Shown: positions 40,668 through 48,530, numbered from the stretch's first letter. The stretch: 48,530 bases of DNA from Bacteroidales bacterium (GCA_017962925.1 JAGCUK010000038.1:1-48530), one strand, 5' to 3'. A program made the numbers and translations. Notes: generated by a model from the sequence alone, not told the origin.

Positions 40668-43421
40668 ATGAGCGAAGACTACGAAGATATACAGAACGAG
40701 GAACTCGAAGATCAGATCGACGAAGAAGTCGAACTGGTCGAGGGTGAAGACGAAGAGAAGGCCGGCAAGTTCAGCCGCCTGCTGGAAAGCGACAGCCGCC
40801 GCTTCAAACTCTCCGGCATGTTCAAGGACTGGTTCCTGGACTACTCCTCGTACGTTATACTCGAGCGTGCCGTCCCCCATATTGTGGACGGACTCAAGCC
40901 CGTGCAGAGGCGCGTGCTCCACGCCATGTATCGTATGGACGATGGCAACTACACCAAGGTGGCCAACATCGTCGGCCAGGCGATGCAGTATCATCCCCAC
41001 GGCGATCAGTCCATCCTGGGTGCCCTCGTGCAGTTGGGCCAGAAGAACCTGACCGTGGACTGCCAGGGAAACTGGGGTAACATCCTCACCGGAGATTCGA
41101 ACGCTGCGCCCCGATACATCGAGGCACGCCTCTCCAAGTTCGCGAAAGAGGTGGTGTTCGATCCGGAGATCACCAACTGGATGAACTCCTACGACGGTCG
41201 CAACCAGGAGCCGGTGGAGCTGCCCGTGCGCTTCCCTCTGCTGCTCGCTCAGGGCACCGAGGGCATCGCTGTGGGTATGGCCTCCAAGATCCTCCCCCAC
41301 AACTTCAATGAGCTACTGGACGCATCCGTCAAGATCCTCGAAGGCAAGCCCTACGAGCTCTACCCGGACTTCCCCACAGGCGGCTTTGCCGACTGCAGCA
41401 AATACAATCAGGGCAAGCGCGGCGGCGCCGTGAAAGTGCGCGCACGCATCGAGAAGATAGACAAGAGCACCGTGGCCATCACCGAAATCCCTTACGGCAA
41501 GACCACGCACATCCTCATCGATTCCATCCTGAAGGCGAAGGACAAGGGCAAGATCAAGATCAAGAAGATCGAGGATATGACCACCGACAAGGTGAACATC
41601 ATTATCCACCTGCCCAACGACGTCTCCCCGGACAAGACCATCGACGCGCTCTATGCCTTTACCGACTGCGAATGCAACATCGCCCCGAACGCCTGCGTGA
41701 TCGTGGACAACAAGCCGCAGTTCCTGGGAGTGCACGACATCCTCGAATACGACACCTTCCACACCCGCGACCTGCTGGAGCAGCAGCTGCGCATCCGCCT
41801 GGCCAAGCTCCAGGACGACTGGCACTACTCCAGTCTAGAGCGCATCTTCTTCGAGAACCGCGTCTATAAGATCCTCGAGCAGGACCAGAAGACCTGGGAG
41901 GACCAGCTGCAGGATATCTTCGACAAGATGAAGGAATATCAGGAGATGCTCCGCCGGGAGATCGTGATGGAGGATATCCATCGCCTGGTAGACAAGCCCG
42001 TGCGCAAGATTTCCAAGTTCGACGCCAAGGCGATGGACGAGAAGATTGCCGCTTTGGAAGAGCAGATGCAGGCGGTGCAGGCAGATATCGACAATATCAC
42101 CGGCTACACCATCGACTGGTTCAAGGGCCTGAAGAAGAAGTATGGCAAGGATTTCCCCCGCCAGACCGAACTCACCGGCTTTGAGACCATCGCCGCCACC
42201 AAGGTCATCAACAATAACGCGAAGCTTTATGCCAACCTGGCAGAAGGATTCGTGGGCATCGGCCTCAAGCGCGACGACAACGGAACCTACATCTGCGATT
42301 GCTCCGACCTCTCCGAGATCATAGTCATCGGAAAGGATGGCAAGTACCGCATCACCAAGGTAGAAGACAAGGCCTTCTTCGGCAAGGACCTGCTCTATGT
42401 GGGCATCTTCAACCGCGGCGACGACCGCACCATCTATAATGTGATCTATCGCGAGGGCAAGACTTCGGTCTATTATGCTAAGCGCTTTGCCATCACCTCG
42501 GTCACCCGCGACAAGGAATACGACATCACCACCGGCGCTGCTGGTTCGCAGATAATGTGGTTCACCGCCAACCATAACGGCGAGGCGGAGACCGTGCGCA
42601 TCGCTCTGCGTCCGAAACCGAAACTCAAGAAGACTTCGCTGGAGTACGATTTCGCCCAGCTGGCCATCAAGGCCAAGACCGCCCGTGGCAACCTGGTGAG
42701 CAAGAATTCCATCGCCCGCATCACCCTGAAGAGCAAGGGTGTCAGCACCATCGCCGGCAAGGATATTTGGTATGATACTGATATTCAGAAGCTTAACGAG
42801 GATGGGCGCGGGTTGTACCTGGGTCAGTTCGAGGGAGAGGACAAGGTGCTTGCCATCTTCAAGAACGGCACCTTCTACACTACCTCCTTCGATCTGGTGA
42901 ACAAGTATCAGGGAGATGTGCTCAGCATCAGCAAGTTGGATACTTCCAAGACCTACACGGCGCTTTATTATGACGGCGCCGCCAAGACTTTCTATGTGAA
43001 GCGCTTCTCCTTCATCGAGAGCGACAATTCCCCGATGCTGTTCATTTCCGATGCGCCGAAGTCCTATCTGGTGGCGCTTTCGGAGGATAAGCATCCGCAG
43101 TACAAGTGCACCTTCGGCGGCAAGTCCGCGCACAAGGAGCCCGAGTTCATAGATGCGGAAGAGTGGATTGGGAAGAAGGGTGTGGCTGCCAAGGGCAAGA
43201 AGTGTCACGATCGCGAGACTGTGAAGAAGGTCGAGTTTGTGGAGCCGCTGGTGAAGCCGGAGGATTTGGAGCCGGAGGTGCCTGCGGAGCTTTCTGCGGA
43301 GCCGATGGAGATTGTGTTGCCGGATGAGGAGGATCTTTCTCTTCCTACCGGGGAGATTATTCTTCCGGATCCGGAGGCGGATATTCCTGAGTTGATTATC
43401 GAGGAGCCGACGTTGTTCTGA
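40668..43421 (+). CDS. parC: Type IIA DNA topoisomerase subunit A (topoisomerase IV, ParC-type)
   Basis: 917 residues. An acidic N-terminal extension (residues 1-45) precedes the breakage-reunion domain (DGLKPVQRRVLHAM, catalytic Tyr in GDSNAAPRYIEARLS), a coiled-coil region (residues about 420-470), and a C-terminal beta-pinwheel-like part, ending in an acidic tail. There is no clear GyrA-box (QRRGGKG), and the sequence resembles the ParC-like A subunit of Bacteroidota. It decatenates chromosomes together with ParE, which is not in this window. The stop TGA overlaps the start ATG of aroK (TGATG). Confidence 0.93.
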   Translation: MSEDYEDIQNEELEDQIDEEVELVEGEDEEKAGKFSRLLESDSRRFKLSGMFKDWFLDYSSYVILERAVPHIVDGLKPVQRRVLHAMYRMDDGNYTKVANIVGQAMQYHPHGDQSILGALVQLGQKNLTVDCQGNWGNILTGDSNAAPRYIEARLSKFAKEVVFDPEITNWMNSYDGRNQEPVELPVRFPLLLAQGTEGIAVGMASKILPHNFNELLDASVKILEGKPYELYPDFPTGGFADCSKYNQGKRGGAVKVRARIEKIDKSTVAITEIPYGKTTHILIDSILKAKDKGKIKIKKIEDMTTDKVNIIIHLPNDVSPDKTIDALYAFTDCECNIAPNACVIVDNKPQFLGVHDILEYDTFHTRDLLEQQLRIRLAKLQDDWHYSSLERIFFENRVYKILEQDQKTWEDQLQDIFDKMKEYQEMLRREIVMEDIHRLVDKPVRKISKFDAKAMDEKIAALEEQMQAVQADIDNITGYTIDWFKGLKKKYGKDFPRQTELTGFETIAATKVINNNAKLYANLAEGFVGIGLKRDDNGTYICDCSDLSEIIVIGKDGKYRITKVEDKAFFGKDLLYVGIFNRGDDRTIYNVIYREGKTSVYYAKRFAITSVTRDKEYDITTGAAGSQIMWFTANHNGEAETVRIALRPKPKLKKTSLEYDFAQLAIKAKTARGNLVSKNSIARITLKSKGVSTIAGKDIWYDTDIQKLNEDGRGLYLGQFEGEDKVLAIFKNGTFYTTSFDLVNKYQGDVLSISKLDTSKTYTALYYDGAAKTFYVKRFSFIESDNSPMLFISDAPKSYLVALSEDKHPQYKCTFGGKSAHKEPEFIDAEEWIGKKGVAAKGKKCHDRETVKKVEFVEPLVKPEDLEPEVPAELSAEPMEIVLPDEEDLSLPTGEIILPDPEADIPELIIEEPTLF

Positions 43422-44152
43422 TGGCGGTCTGGGCTCTCATAGGGTTCATGGGGTGCGGCAAGTCGTCGATTGGGCGCACCGTCCAACACCTAGCCACAAA
43501 GGCAGCGTCCGGAGTCATTCCTGTCTTCGCCAAAAAAAGGCTCAGCCAGAAAAGCTCCGGCCCGCTGCAGTATATCGATTTGGATGAGGAAATCGTCCGG
43601 CGGTGCGGCAAATCAATCCCCGAAATATTTTCGGCCATCGGCGAAGCGGGGTTCCGCGCCATCGAACGGGACACCCTGGAGGAACTGCTGACGGCAGGTG
43701 GGCTTCCCGCTGAGGGACGTAACACCCGCGGTTCGATAGCGGGGGGACCGTCGGCTACAGCCGATGGTGGGGTGAGCGAAGCGAACTCCCGAAAGGGGAA
43801 GGCCCACCTACCGTCAGATATACTGCTATCGCTTGGTGGAGGGACGTTGACCGATGAGGGGAGCCGGGAGCTGGTGAAGCAGAACTGCAAATGCATCTAC
43901 CTGAGGGCGACAGTAGAGACGCTGGCAGCGAACCTTCGGGAAGCCGGAACCGAAGGCCGGCCGATGCTGGCGGGCGTCAATCTCGATGCACCGGCATCTG
44001 CCCCGGACAGCCTTGAATCCCACATCGCCTCCATGATGGCCGAACGCGGCCCCATCTACGAAAAAACCGCCGACATCATCCTCGACATCGACGGCCTCAG
44101 CTACGAACAAGCAGCCCGGCAAATCCTTAGCATCAAGTCATCGGGATCTTGA
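43421..44152 (+). CDS. aroK: Shikimate kinase with two in-frame palindromic inserts
   Basis: 243 residues, against about 170-175 usual for the family. P-loop GFMGCGKSSIG, shikimate-binding YIDLDEEIVRRCGKSIPEIF, GEAGFRAIERDTLEEL, and LSLGGGTLTDEG are all present; the C-terminal part has RPMLAG and ERGPIYEKTADIILDID. Extra segments of about 20 residues (after QHLATKA, rejoining at LQYIDLDEE) and about 40 residues (after EELLTAGG, rejoining at LPSDILLSLGGG) are encoded by palindromic DNA at 43502-43568 and 43688-43817. Catalytic residues are intact, so it may be active; the inserts fall in loops between the P-loop helix and the shikimate strand and before the GGG loop. The enzyme phosphorylates shikimate in the chorismate pathway. 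The 3' end overlaps the convergent RhuM-like gene by 52 bp. Confidence 0.9.
   Translation: MAVWALIGFMGCGKSSIGRTVQHLATKAASGVIPVFAKKRLSQKSSGPLQYIDLDEEIVRRCGKSIPEIFSAIGEAGFRAIERDTLEELLTAGGLPAEGRNTRGSIAGGPSATADGGVSEANSRKGKAHLPSDILLSLGGGTLTDEGSRELVKQNCKCIYLRATVETLAANLREAGTEGRPMLAGVNLDAPASAPDSLESHIASMMAERGPIYEKTADIILDIDGLSYEQAARQILSIKSSGS
43502..43568. repeat. Palindromic element 1 inserted in frame in aroK
   Basis: Imperfect inverted arms GCAGCGTCCGGAG (43502-43514) and CTCCGGCCCGCTGC (43555-43568); 67 bp in all, translated in frame (residues of the type GVIPVFAKKRLSQKS). Confidence 0.55.
43688..43817. repeat. Palindromic element 2 inserted in frame in aroK
   Basis: Arms CTGACGGCAGGTGGGCTTCC (43688-43707) and the complement of the same read from 43817 with one substitution and one added base; an inner near-palindrome CCGTCGGCTACAGCCGATGG lies at 43749-43768, and GAGCGAAGCGA at 43774-43784 recurs in the intergenic element at 20126. 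Total 130 bp, translated in frame. Confidence 0.7.
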
Positions 44153-44949
44153 TTCTCCATCTTTAGCACTGCAAACCACTTTTTCCCCAAGTCCTTGATA
44201 GAAGCACCTATATGGTAGACCTTATCATCAATGATGAGGAAGCGATCATGGGACTTGTCAAATTCTTGAACTGAGATAGCTGGATATTGCGCATTGTGCT
44301 TGGCGATGTCCAAATCAAAATGCTTTGATATCTTCTGTGTATAAATGGCGGCAGTTACTCCAGGATTCCGCTTATCAAGTATAGCAAGAACACTATCGTC
44401 AACGTAATTATCTATCAGAACTACTCTTGATGAGGCACTTTTAATCAGTTTGCAAACAAATTCGTAGGCATCAAATATCTGGCCATCAAAGAATAACCCC
44501 TCAACAGGAGGCAACGCTGTCTTTACGAAGAAATCTATCTTAGTCTCTGCATTCGCAACCCGCAGTTCCAACTGTTCCAAGCGAGTATTAACTGCATACC
44601 CACGAATCAAATACTCCTTTAACACAGTATTGGCCCAGCGACGAAATGCTATTCCTCTAGAGGAATGCACACGATAACCAACGGACAATACCATATCAAG
44701 ATTAAAAAACTCCTTGGTCCTTTTTACCTGGCGGTTTCCTTCCTGTTGAACTATCTCAAAATTTGCGACAGTTGGGAGCCCTTTCAATTCTTCGTCCAGA
44801 GCAGAGCATATATGTTTCCCTATTGTCTTTATATCACGGTCAAATAATAAAGATAATTGGTTACGATCCAACCATACATTATCTTGATCCAAACGAACTT
44901 CTAAACGAATCGAATCATCCGGATTATAGATAGCCACTTCACCTACCAT
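44101..44949 (-). CDS. RhuM-like protein with PLD-like C-terminal domain
   Basis: 282 residues. Residues 1-150 match the RhuM/ORF6N-type region (VRLDQDNVWLDRNQLSLLFD, ALDEELKGLPTVANFEIVQQ, FFNLDMVLSVGYRVHSSRGI, FRRWANTVLKEYLIRGY), a family first named in a Salmonella pathogenicity island and common on mobile elements. Residues about 165-282 look like a phospholipase-D-like fold with a HxK-related segment KSHDRFLIIDDKVYHIGAS; a full HKD duplicate is not visible. The gene ends 52 bp inside the convergent aroK. It lies 4 nt after the PIN toxin gene on the same strand, so it may be on the toxin-antitoxin transcript. DNA binding is a guess from the RhuM part. Confidence 0.8.
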   Translation of the reverse strand: MVGEVAIYNPDDSIRLEVRLDQDNVWLDRNQLSLLFDRDIKTIGKHICSALDEELKGLPTVANFEIVQQEGNRQVKRTKEFFNLDMVLSVGYRVHSSRGIAFRRWANTVLKEYLIRGYAVNTRLEQLELRVANAETKIDFFVKTALPPVEGLFFDGQIFDAYEFVCKLIKSASSRVVLIDNYVDDSVLAILDKRNPGVTAAIYTQKISKHFDLDIAKHNAQYPAISVQEFDKSHDRFLIIDDKVYHIGASIKDLGKKWFAVLKMENQDPDDLMLRICRAACS

Positions 44950-44953
44950 ATCC

Positions 44954-45397
44954 TCAACTCATTTTCTCTATAAGGCCTTCGGGGGTTAGGATTTGGGGGC
45001 CGTCGGCGCTCTGACGGGCAAGGAAGCGTCGGTCGGAGGTGACCACAATGTCGAAGTCTTCGGAATCTGCCTGGGCGAATTGGGCATCGTCTTCGAAATC
45101 CCCTGTGGGGTTCTTTAGGGCCTTACGGATAGACATACCGTCGATCTGTGTGATGTTCACGAACGACATGATGTACAGCATTTTATTGTGGAAATTCGGG
45201 TTCTTGCTTCCCGGACTTCTATTGCTTATAAACTCTGCATCAATGATGCTCTGGGTTGTAATAAATGCCTCGAACAAGCCAGCACGGGCTGCTTGAAACA
45301 TCTGTAAGGAAGCATTGTGGGATGGACGGATCTCTCCAACCAGCACATCAACCAGGACGTTTGTGTCAAAAAAGACACGTTGTTTATTCTCCGCCAT
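44954..45397 (-). CDS. PIN-domain ribonuclease toxin (VapC-like)
   Basis: 147 residues from ATG 45397; the longer frame upstream is shadow. PIN acidic residues are seen in FFDTNVLVDVLVGE (Asp), SIIDAEFI (Asp and Glu) and DDAQFAQADSEDFDIVVTSDRRF (Asp residues). This is a single-strand RNase fold acting on RNA. The start overlaps the antitoxin gene by 14 bp, and the pair is typical of a type II toxin-antitoxin module. The following gene, RhuM-like, is 4 nt away. Confidence 0.85.
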   Translation of the reverse strand: MAENKQRVFFDTNVLVDVLVGEIRPSHNASLQMFQAARAGLFEAFITTQSIIDAEFISNRSPGSKNPNFHNKMLYIMSFVNITQIDGMSIRKALKNPTGDFEDDAQFAQADSEDFDIVVTSDRRFLARQSADGPQILTPEGLIEKMS

Positions 45398-45653
45398 ATT
45401 TACCCCACAAATAAGCAAGTTTAGCATCTTTGTCAAGCATCTCTTGAGTGGGAACAGCAATAGTGCCGCCAAGACTAAGGATCTCATCCGAAACTTTGAA
45501 ATCTTTCGGAAGTTTTGGGAATTCAAGGCCGGTGGCCTTCTCCAGGGTGCGCTCTACGAAACTGTTCATCGAACGGTTCTCGCGTCTGGCGGCTCGTTTC
45601 ACCCGAGCCATCAATTCCGGCTTCAGCCGTACAATAACCTGCACTCTTTCCAT
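45384..45653 (-). CDS. Ribbon-helix-helix antitoxin
   Basis: 89 residues. The Arc/MetJ-type ribbon-helix-helix is MERVQVIVRLKPELMARVKRAARR followed by ENRSMNSFVERTLEKA. The C-terminal part (LEFPKLPKDFKVSDEILSLG and beyond) would wrap the toxin. The gene starts just after an inverted-repeat operator (45658-45696) that encloses the promoter, indicating autoregulation, as expected for an antitoxin. Confidence 0.85.
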   Translation of the reverse strand: MERVQVIVRLKPELMARVKRAARRENRSMNSFVERTLEKATGLEFPKLPKDFKVSDEILSLGGTIAVPTQEMLDKDAKLAYLWGKYGGE

Positions 45654-45657
45654 AATA

Positions 45658-45696
45658 ATATCACCTTTTCTGCAAATATAGCAAAAAAGGTGATAT
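45658..45696 (-). promoter_or_regulatory. Palindromic operator around the promoter of the toxin-antitoxin operon
   Basis: Perfect 12-bp arms ATATCACCTTTT (45658-45669) and AAAAGGTGATAT (45685-45696) flank a minus-strand TATATTTG -7 box at 45673-45680. A further half-site GTGATATC lies at 45710-45717. This fits binding by the ribbon-helix-helix antitoxin. Confidence 0.75.
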
Positions 45697-45729
45697 CAAA
45701 AAATAGAAAGTGATATCAGTTCACAAAAA

Positions 45730-46350
45730 CTAGAAGTGGCGGGCGAGGCGTAGGGTCAGGGCCGGGGTTGGTTTTTCATGGGAATTATAACTGACTCTCA
45801 CCACATCCGTACCAGTTACATAGTAATAAACCCTATCGCCACAGTCGGTCTGATGCAGGCGAAGGCCAAGAGCGAGTGAAAGTTTATCGCTAAAACGATA
45901 GCCTACCTGGGGCTCCACAAAAAAGCCGTCATAGTGGGGATCCGGATTATACGTTCCTCCGGGGGCGGGACCGGGCTTGTGCGCCATAATGCCAAGGGAG
46001 TACCCTAAATCACAGTTGAAGTATAGTTTCTCCAAAACGTAATTGAGTCTGAGATACACAGGTATGTCCACCTCCGTTTGTGTCTTGCGTTCAACCGAAG
46101 TCTCCACATTATCCCTCAGTTTCGTACACACCTCATCCATCGTTTTACCAACACGCAGACCGCCACCAAAGCCAAGCTTAAAGTTGCCGTACAGTGGGTA
46201 CAACTTATTTAAAGTATACTCTCCGGCCCAGAGGGGACCGTACTTAAAACCAGCGCAACCCGTTATTTCCATAGAGACGTTATGCGCGTCCTGCGCATAG
46301 AGGCCTGCCATCGACAGGCTCAAAACCAAAATGACTATCAGCTTTTTCAT
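45730..46350 (-). CDS. Outer membrane beta-barrel protein
   Basis: 206 residues with signal peptide MKKLIVILVLSLSMAGLYAQ. The mature protein alternates polar and hydrophobic residues with many Gly, Tyr and Leu, ending in LTLRLARHF, whose terminal Phe is typical of outer-membrane barrels. It resembles short OmpW/PorT-like barrels of Bacteroidota without a firm family match. It lies 22 nt downstream of the stop of the GH2-GH33 gene and on the same strand. Confidence 0.75.
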   Translation of the reverse strand: MKKLIVILVLSLSMAGLYAQDAHNVSMEITGCAGFKYGPLWAGEYTLNKLYPLYGNFKLGFGGGLRVGKTMDEVCTKLRDNVETSVERKTQTEVDIPVYLRLNYVLEKLYFNCDLGYSLGIMAHKPGPAPGGTYNPDPHYDGFFVEPQVGYRFSDKLSLALGLRLHQTDCGDRVYYYVTGTDVVRVSYNSHEKPTPALTLRLARHF

Positions 46351-46372
46351 ACTTCAATAATCCGCTACTGCC

Positions 46373-48530
46373 CTAAATCTTGCATGCTTTTTTCAAGAGT
46401 TTTCGGGGTATGCGGCTGAAGACTATGTCGTAGCCGTCGTCGGTGCTGCGGGAGCCATCTTCATACAACACGCCTACGTCGCCGTTGCGGAAGACAACCA
46501 TGGTGGAATATGCGGCAGGACCGGGCTGCAAGGTCAGTACATCCTTCCAGGAAGTGCCGTTGTCGGCGCTCACCGCCAGGGTAAGCCCGCGGCGGGCCTT
46601 CTCTTCCTTAATATATGAATGCAGCAGCAGACCGTCTCGCCATAAAACAATATCCCCGTTGCAGGGGTTGGCCACCAGGCCCTCGGTGAACCTCTCCCCT
46701 TCCCAGTGCCAGATGCCGTCGGGGCCCTTCACGGCGGTATTCAGGCCGCGGGGACCGTAAAACCACCGGCGAGAGCTGGATAGCAGCCGGCCGTCCGGGA
46801 GCAGCACGAGCTTGGTTTCATCTGCCGGCGAGAAGAGGGGCTCGGGCTGAAGCGTCCAGCTCTCTCCTCCGTCCTTCGAATAGAACAGGTGCGGCTCGAT
46901 CGGCCAGGGCACGGGCATAGGATCAGGATAATCCCTGGGCAGAACGTCGGCCGCCAGCAGGATATCTCCATCCGCATCCACTATCCCCTTGCCGGAGGTG
47001 ACAAACGCGCTGTGCAGGGTGTCCGGGAAGGCCCCCAGACGCGGCTCGCTCCAAGTGATGCCACCGTCGTCGCTGGTGCAGACGGTGGTGTGCTTGAGCC
47101 CGCGGCGGAACCCTTTGGTGCCGTTTCCGCAGGCGAAGAGGCAGACTATCCGCCCGCTAGGCAGACAGGTGAGGGATGCATCCCCATAGCCATATCCCAG
47201 TACGCGGGAAGTATCTCCCCGGGCGATGAAGGATTGAGGCCCCCAGGTGCGTCCGCCGTCGGTGCTACGCTTGCAGGCGATGTCGATGCTGGTCCTGCGG
47301 TAACCGAGGTCCGCCAGATTTTCATAGCGGCGGTCGATGACAGCCACCACGTTCCCGCGGGCATCCAGGCACATTGCGGGGATGCGGTAGAAATGGCAGG
47401 AATCGCTGCCCTCCGCGAACACGATGGTGTTGCGGATCTCCGGGGTGGAGTAAAGATTGAATCCTTGTAATTGGAGGCGGGGCGTGCCATGGCAATCCTC
47501 GCGCCGCACGCGGGCAGTGACGGTACGGCTCTCCCCAGGCATCAGGAAGATGTAATTATCTGAATACCAGACAGGTAGCACCAAATCTCCGGTGTCACCG
47601 TCCTCAACTTTCAGGCGCAGCATCAGAGCCGGAGTCTTACTCTTATTGGTTAACTTCGCGGTCATCACGCACTCCTTAGCTCCCTGCTCGCGGGAAACCT
47701 TCATTGCAACGCGAGCCTTCGGGAGGCTGCGCAGAGCGGTGAGATTGCCCTCCTCCTTGCCCTGCCAGTAGAAATTATCTGAGAGTATGACGCCCTGGGA
47801 ATCAGAGAGCTTCAGCCGCACAAAATACACATCCGTGATATCCCCGGGCACTTCCAGAGGGAAGCAGACCGCAGTCTCATCCTCTGCGATATCCAGCGGG
47901 CAGGACTTCTCCCACACCGGCTTACCGTTGATATCCAGAATGACCGCCGAGGCATTGAGGCCACTGCGCTCACCTGCGTGATAGTTGGCCACTTCCACGT
48001 TGCCGTGAATAGGATTGAACAGTATGTGGATAGGCTCGCAGGCCTTCTTGCAGCCGAAATAAGCCGCGGTAGGTTCCAGATAATAGTCGTAGGTCTGCCA
48101 GACCATGGAAGGCCATGCGGGATGGCTCATCCAAAGCTGAAGCCCGCGTCTGTGCTCGCTGCGTCCTTCGAAGATCGCCCGGTATCCGTCGTAATTGACC
48201 CACTGGGCAAGCTCGGCGAACTCTTTGGCATCCGCAGGCTCGCCAAATGCCTTGGCTATCAACTTATTGAAGCTCTCGATGCGTTGCGCGCAGAAGCCCT
48301 GCTTGCTGCCCAGGCACCAATCGTGCAGGCCGTACATATCGTTGGGATGCGCCTCCGTGCTCACGGGTTCGATATCATCCTCGCCCATGGTGCGCAGCAG
48401 ATTCTCGTAGTTCATCACGTTAGGCATGCCGCGCTCGCTATGCAGCTTGTCGGCACCGAACATGCGGAAATAATCCTTCACCGGATACGCCTGGTAAGGC
48501 CCGCCGCCACTGACTTCATCAGCCCCGGAA
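46373..48530 (-). CDS. GH2 glycosidase fused to GH33-type sialidase (N-terminus cut by window)
   Basis: The frame is open through the window edge at 48530, so the N-terminus is missing; the GTG at 48481 is not the start. The visible N-terminal half belongs to GH2 of the exo-beta-glucosaminidase/endo-beta-mannosidase group: HSERGMPNV (nucleophile Glu), WMSHPAWPSMVWQTYDYYLE and PTAAYFGCKKACEPIHILFN, followed by a Ig-like C-terminal domain. The second half (last about 360 residues) is a sialidase propeller: RIP motif in HFYRIPAMCLD (catalytic Arg), Asp boxes STDGGRTWG, TSDDGGITWSEP, SKDGGESWT and SADNGTSWK, and a Tyr-rich C-terminal segment. Both catalytic domains look complete. Such a protein could strip terminal sialic acid and an underlying sugar from host or dietary glycans. 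Confidence 0.85.
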   Translation of the reverse strand, partial: SGADEVSGGGPYQAYPVKDYFRMFGADKLHSERGMPNVMNYENLLRTMGEDDIEPVSTEAHPNDMYGLHDWCLGSKQGFCAQRIESFNKLIAKAFGEPADAKEFAELAQWVNYDGYRAIFEGRSEHRRGLQLWMSHPAWPSMVWQTYDYYLEPTAAYFGCKKACEPIHILFNPIHGNVEVANYHAGERSGLNASAVILDINGKPVWEKSCPLDIAEDETAVCFPLEVPGDITDVYFVRLKLSDSQGVILSDNFYWQGKEEGNLTALRSLPKARVAMKVSREQGAKECVMTAKLTNKSKTPALMLRLKVEDGDTGDLVLPVWYSDNYIFLMPGESRTVTARVRREDCHGTPRLQLQGFNLYSTPEIRNTIVFAEGSDSCHFYRIPAMCLDARGNVVAVIDRRYENLADLGYRRTSIDIACKRSTDGGRTWGPQSFIARGDTSRVLGYGYGDASLTCLPSGRIVCLFACGNGTKGFRRGLKHTTVCTSDDGGITWSEPRLGAFPDTLHSAFVTSGKGIVDADGDILLAADVLPRDYPDPMPVPWPIEPHLFYSKDGGESWTLQPEPLFSPADETKLVLLPDGRLLSSSRRWFYGPRGLNTAVKGPDGIWHWEGERFTEGLVANPCNGDIVLWRDGLLLHSYIKEEKARRGLTLAVSADNGTSWKDVLTLQPGPAAYSTMVVFRNGDVGVLYEDGSRSTDDGYDIVFSRIPRKLLKKACKI

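Noticed and set aside
41835-43208. 457-residue minus-strand open frame opposite parC
   Set aside because: It is a shadow of the well-matched parC frame and has no motif.
45398-45526. Upstream extension of the PIN toxin frame
   Set aside because: It lies within the antitoxin gene in another frame; MAENKQRVFFDTN is the natural start.

Overview
The window looks like a chromosomal segment of a gut-type member of the Bacteroidales (Bacteroidota). Evidence seen in the sequence: Bat aerotolerance operon, BACON-domain lipoprotein, DUF4838, OmpA/PorT-type envelope proteins, lipoproteins with their own lipobox, a ParC-type topoisomerase of the Bacteroidota type, and repeated promoter -7 boxes of the TAnnTTTG form that are typical of this phylum. 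The genus cannot be fixed from the sequence alone.

Layout. 1-2.1 kb: tail of an ECF sigma factor, a small membrane protein, a decayed fragment of a mobile-element ATPase, and a YhcG-type PD-(D/E)XK nuclease. 2.1-10.1 kb: an accessory secreted-enzyme region with a BACON/beta-helix/SGNH lipoprotein, a DUF4838 lipoprotein preceded by a 37-codon leader ORF, a Tat-lipoprotein L-Ala-D/L-Glu-type epimerase, and a single-chain fusion of a C69 dipeptidase to a sialidase-like propeller. 10.1-18.2 kb: a secreted protein of unknown function and a tight six-gene operon (lipoprotein, acyl-CoA ligase, dCMP deaminase, S41 protease, YpfJ-like metalloprotease, phosphodiester glycosidase). 18.2-20.0 kb: a phosphodiesterase and a convergent alpha/beta hydrolase. 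20.2-22.8 kb: typA-yceD-rpmF-tRNA-Arg, with an apparent one-base deletion in typA and a long palindrome at the tRNA 3' end. 22.9-32.4 kb: an OmpA-family porin, then the complete moxR-DUF58-bat operon with BatD and BatE fused. 32.4-36.5 kb: truA, a REP-associated tyrosine transposase (RAYT), an XRE regulator, a flavodoxin lipoprotein and a YhcH-PPC fusion; two near-identical 89-bp REP-type repeats in inverted orientation bracket the last four. 36.6-44.2 kb: exbB-exbD-tonB-rluB-era-parC-aroK. 44.1-48.5 kb: RhuM-like protein, RHH/PIN toxin-antitoxin pair with a palindromic operator, a small outer-membrane barrel, and a GH2-GH33 (sialidase) fusion cut by the window edge.

The most interesting signals are related to repeats. 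An 89-bp double-hairpin repeat sits next to a RAYT gene and recurs inverted 3 kb away. In addition, truA (one copy) and aroK (two copies) carry short palindromic segments inserted in frame in the middle of housekeeping enzymes, enlarging both proteins without breaking them. They resemble the protein-coding palindromic elements known from Rickettsia in style, not in sequence. The second theme is domain fusion in secreted enzymes: C69 peptidase-sialidase, GH2-GH33, YhcH-PPC, BatD-BatE. The epimerase and the C69-sialidase are two nucleotides apart and plausibly form a secreted glycopeptide or muropeptide-processing pair. All functional assignments are from motifs and remembered family features; no database search was possible.
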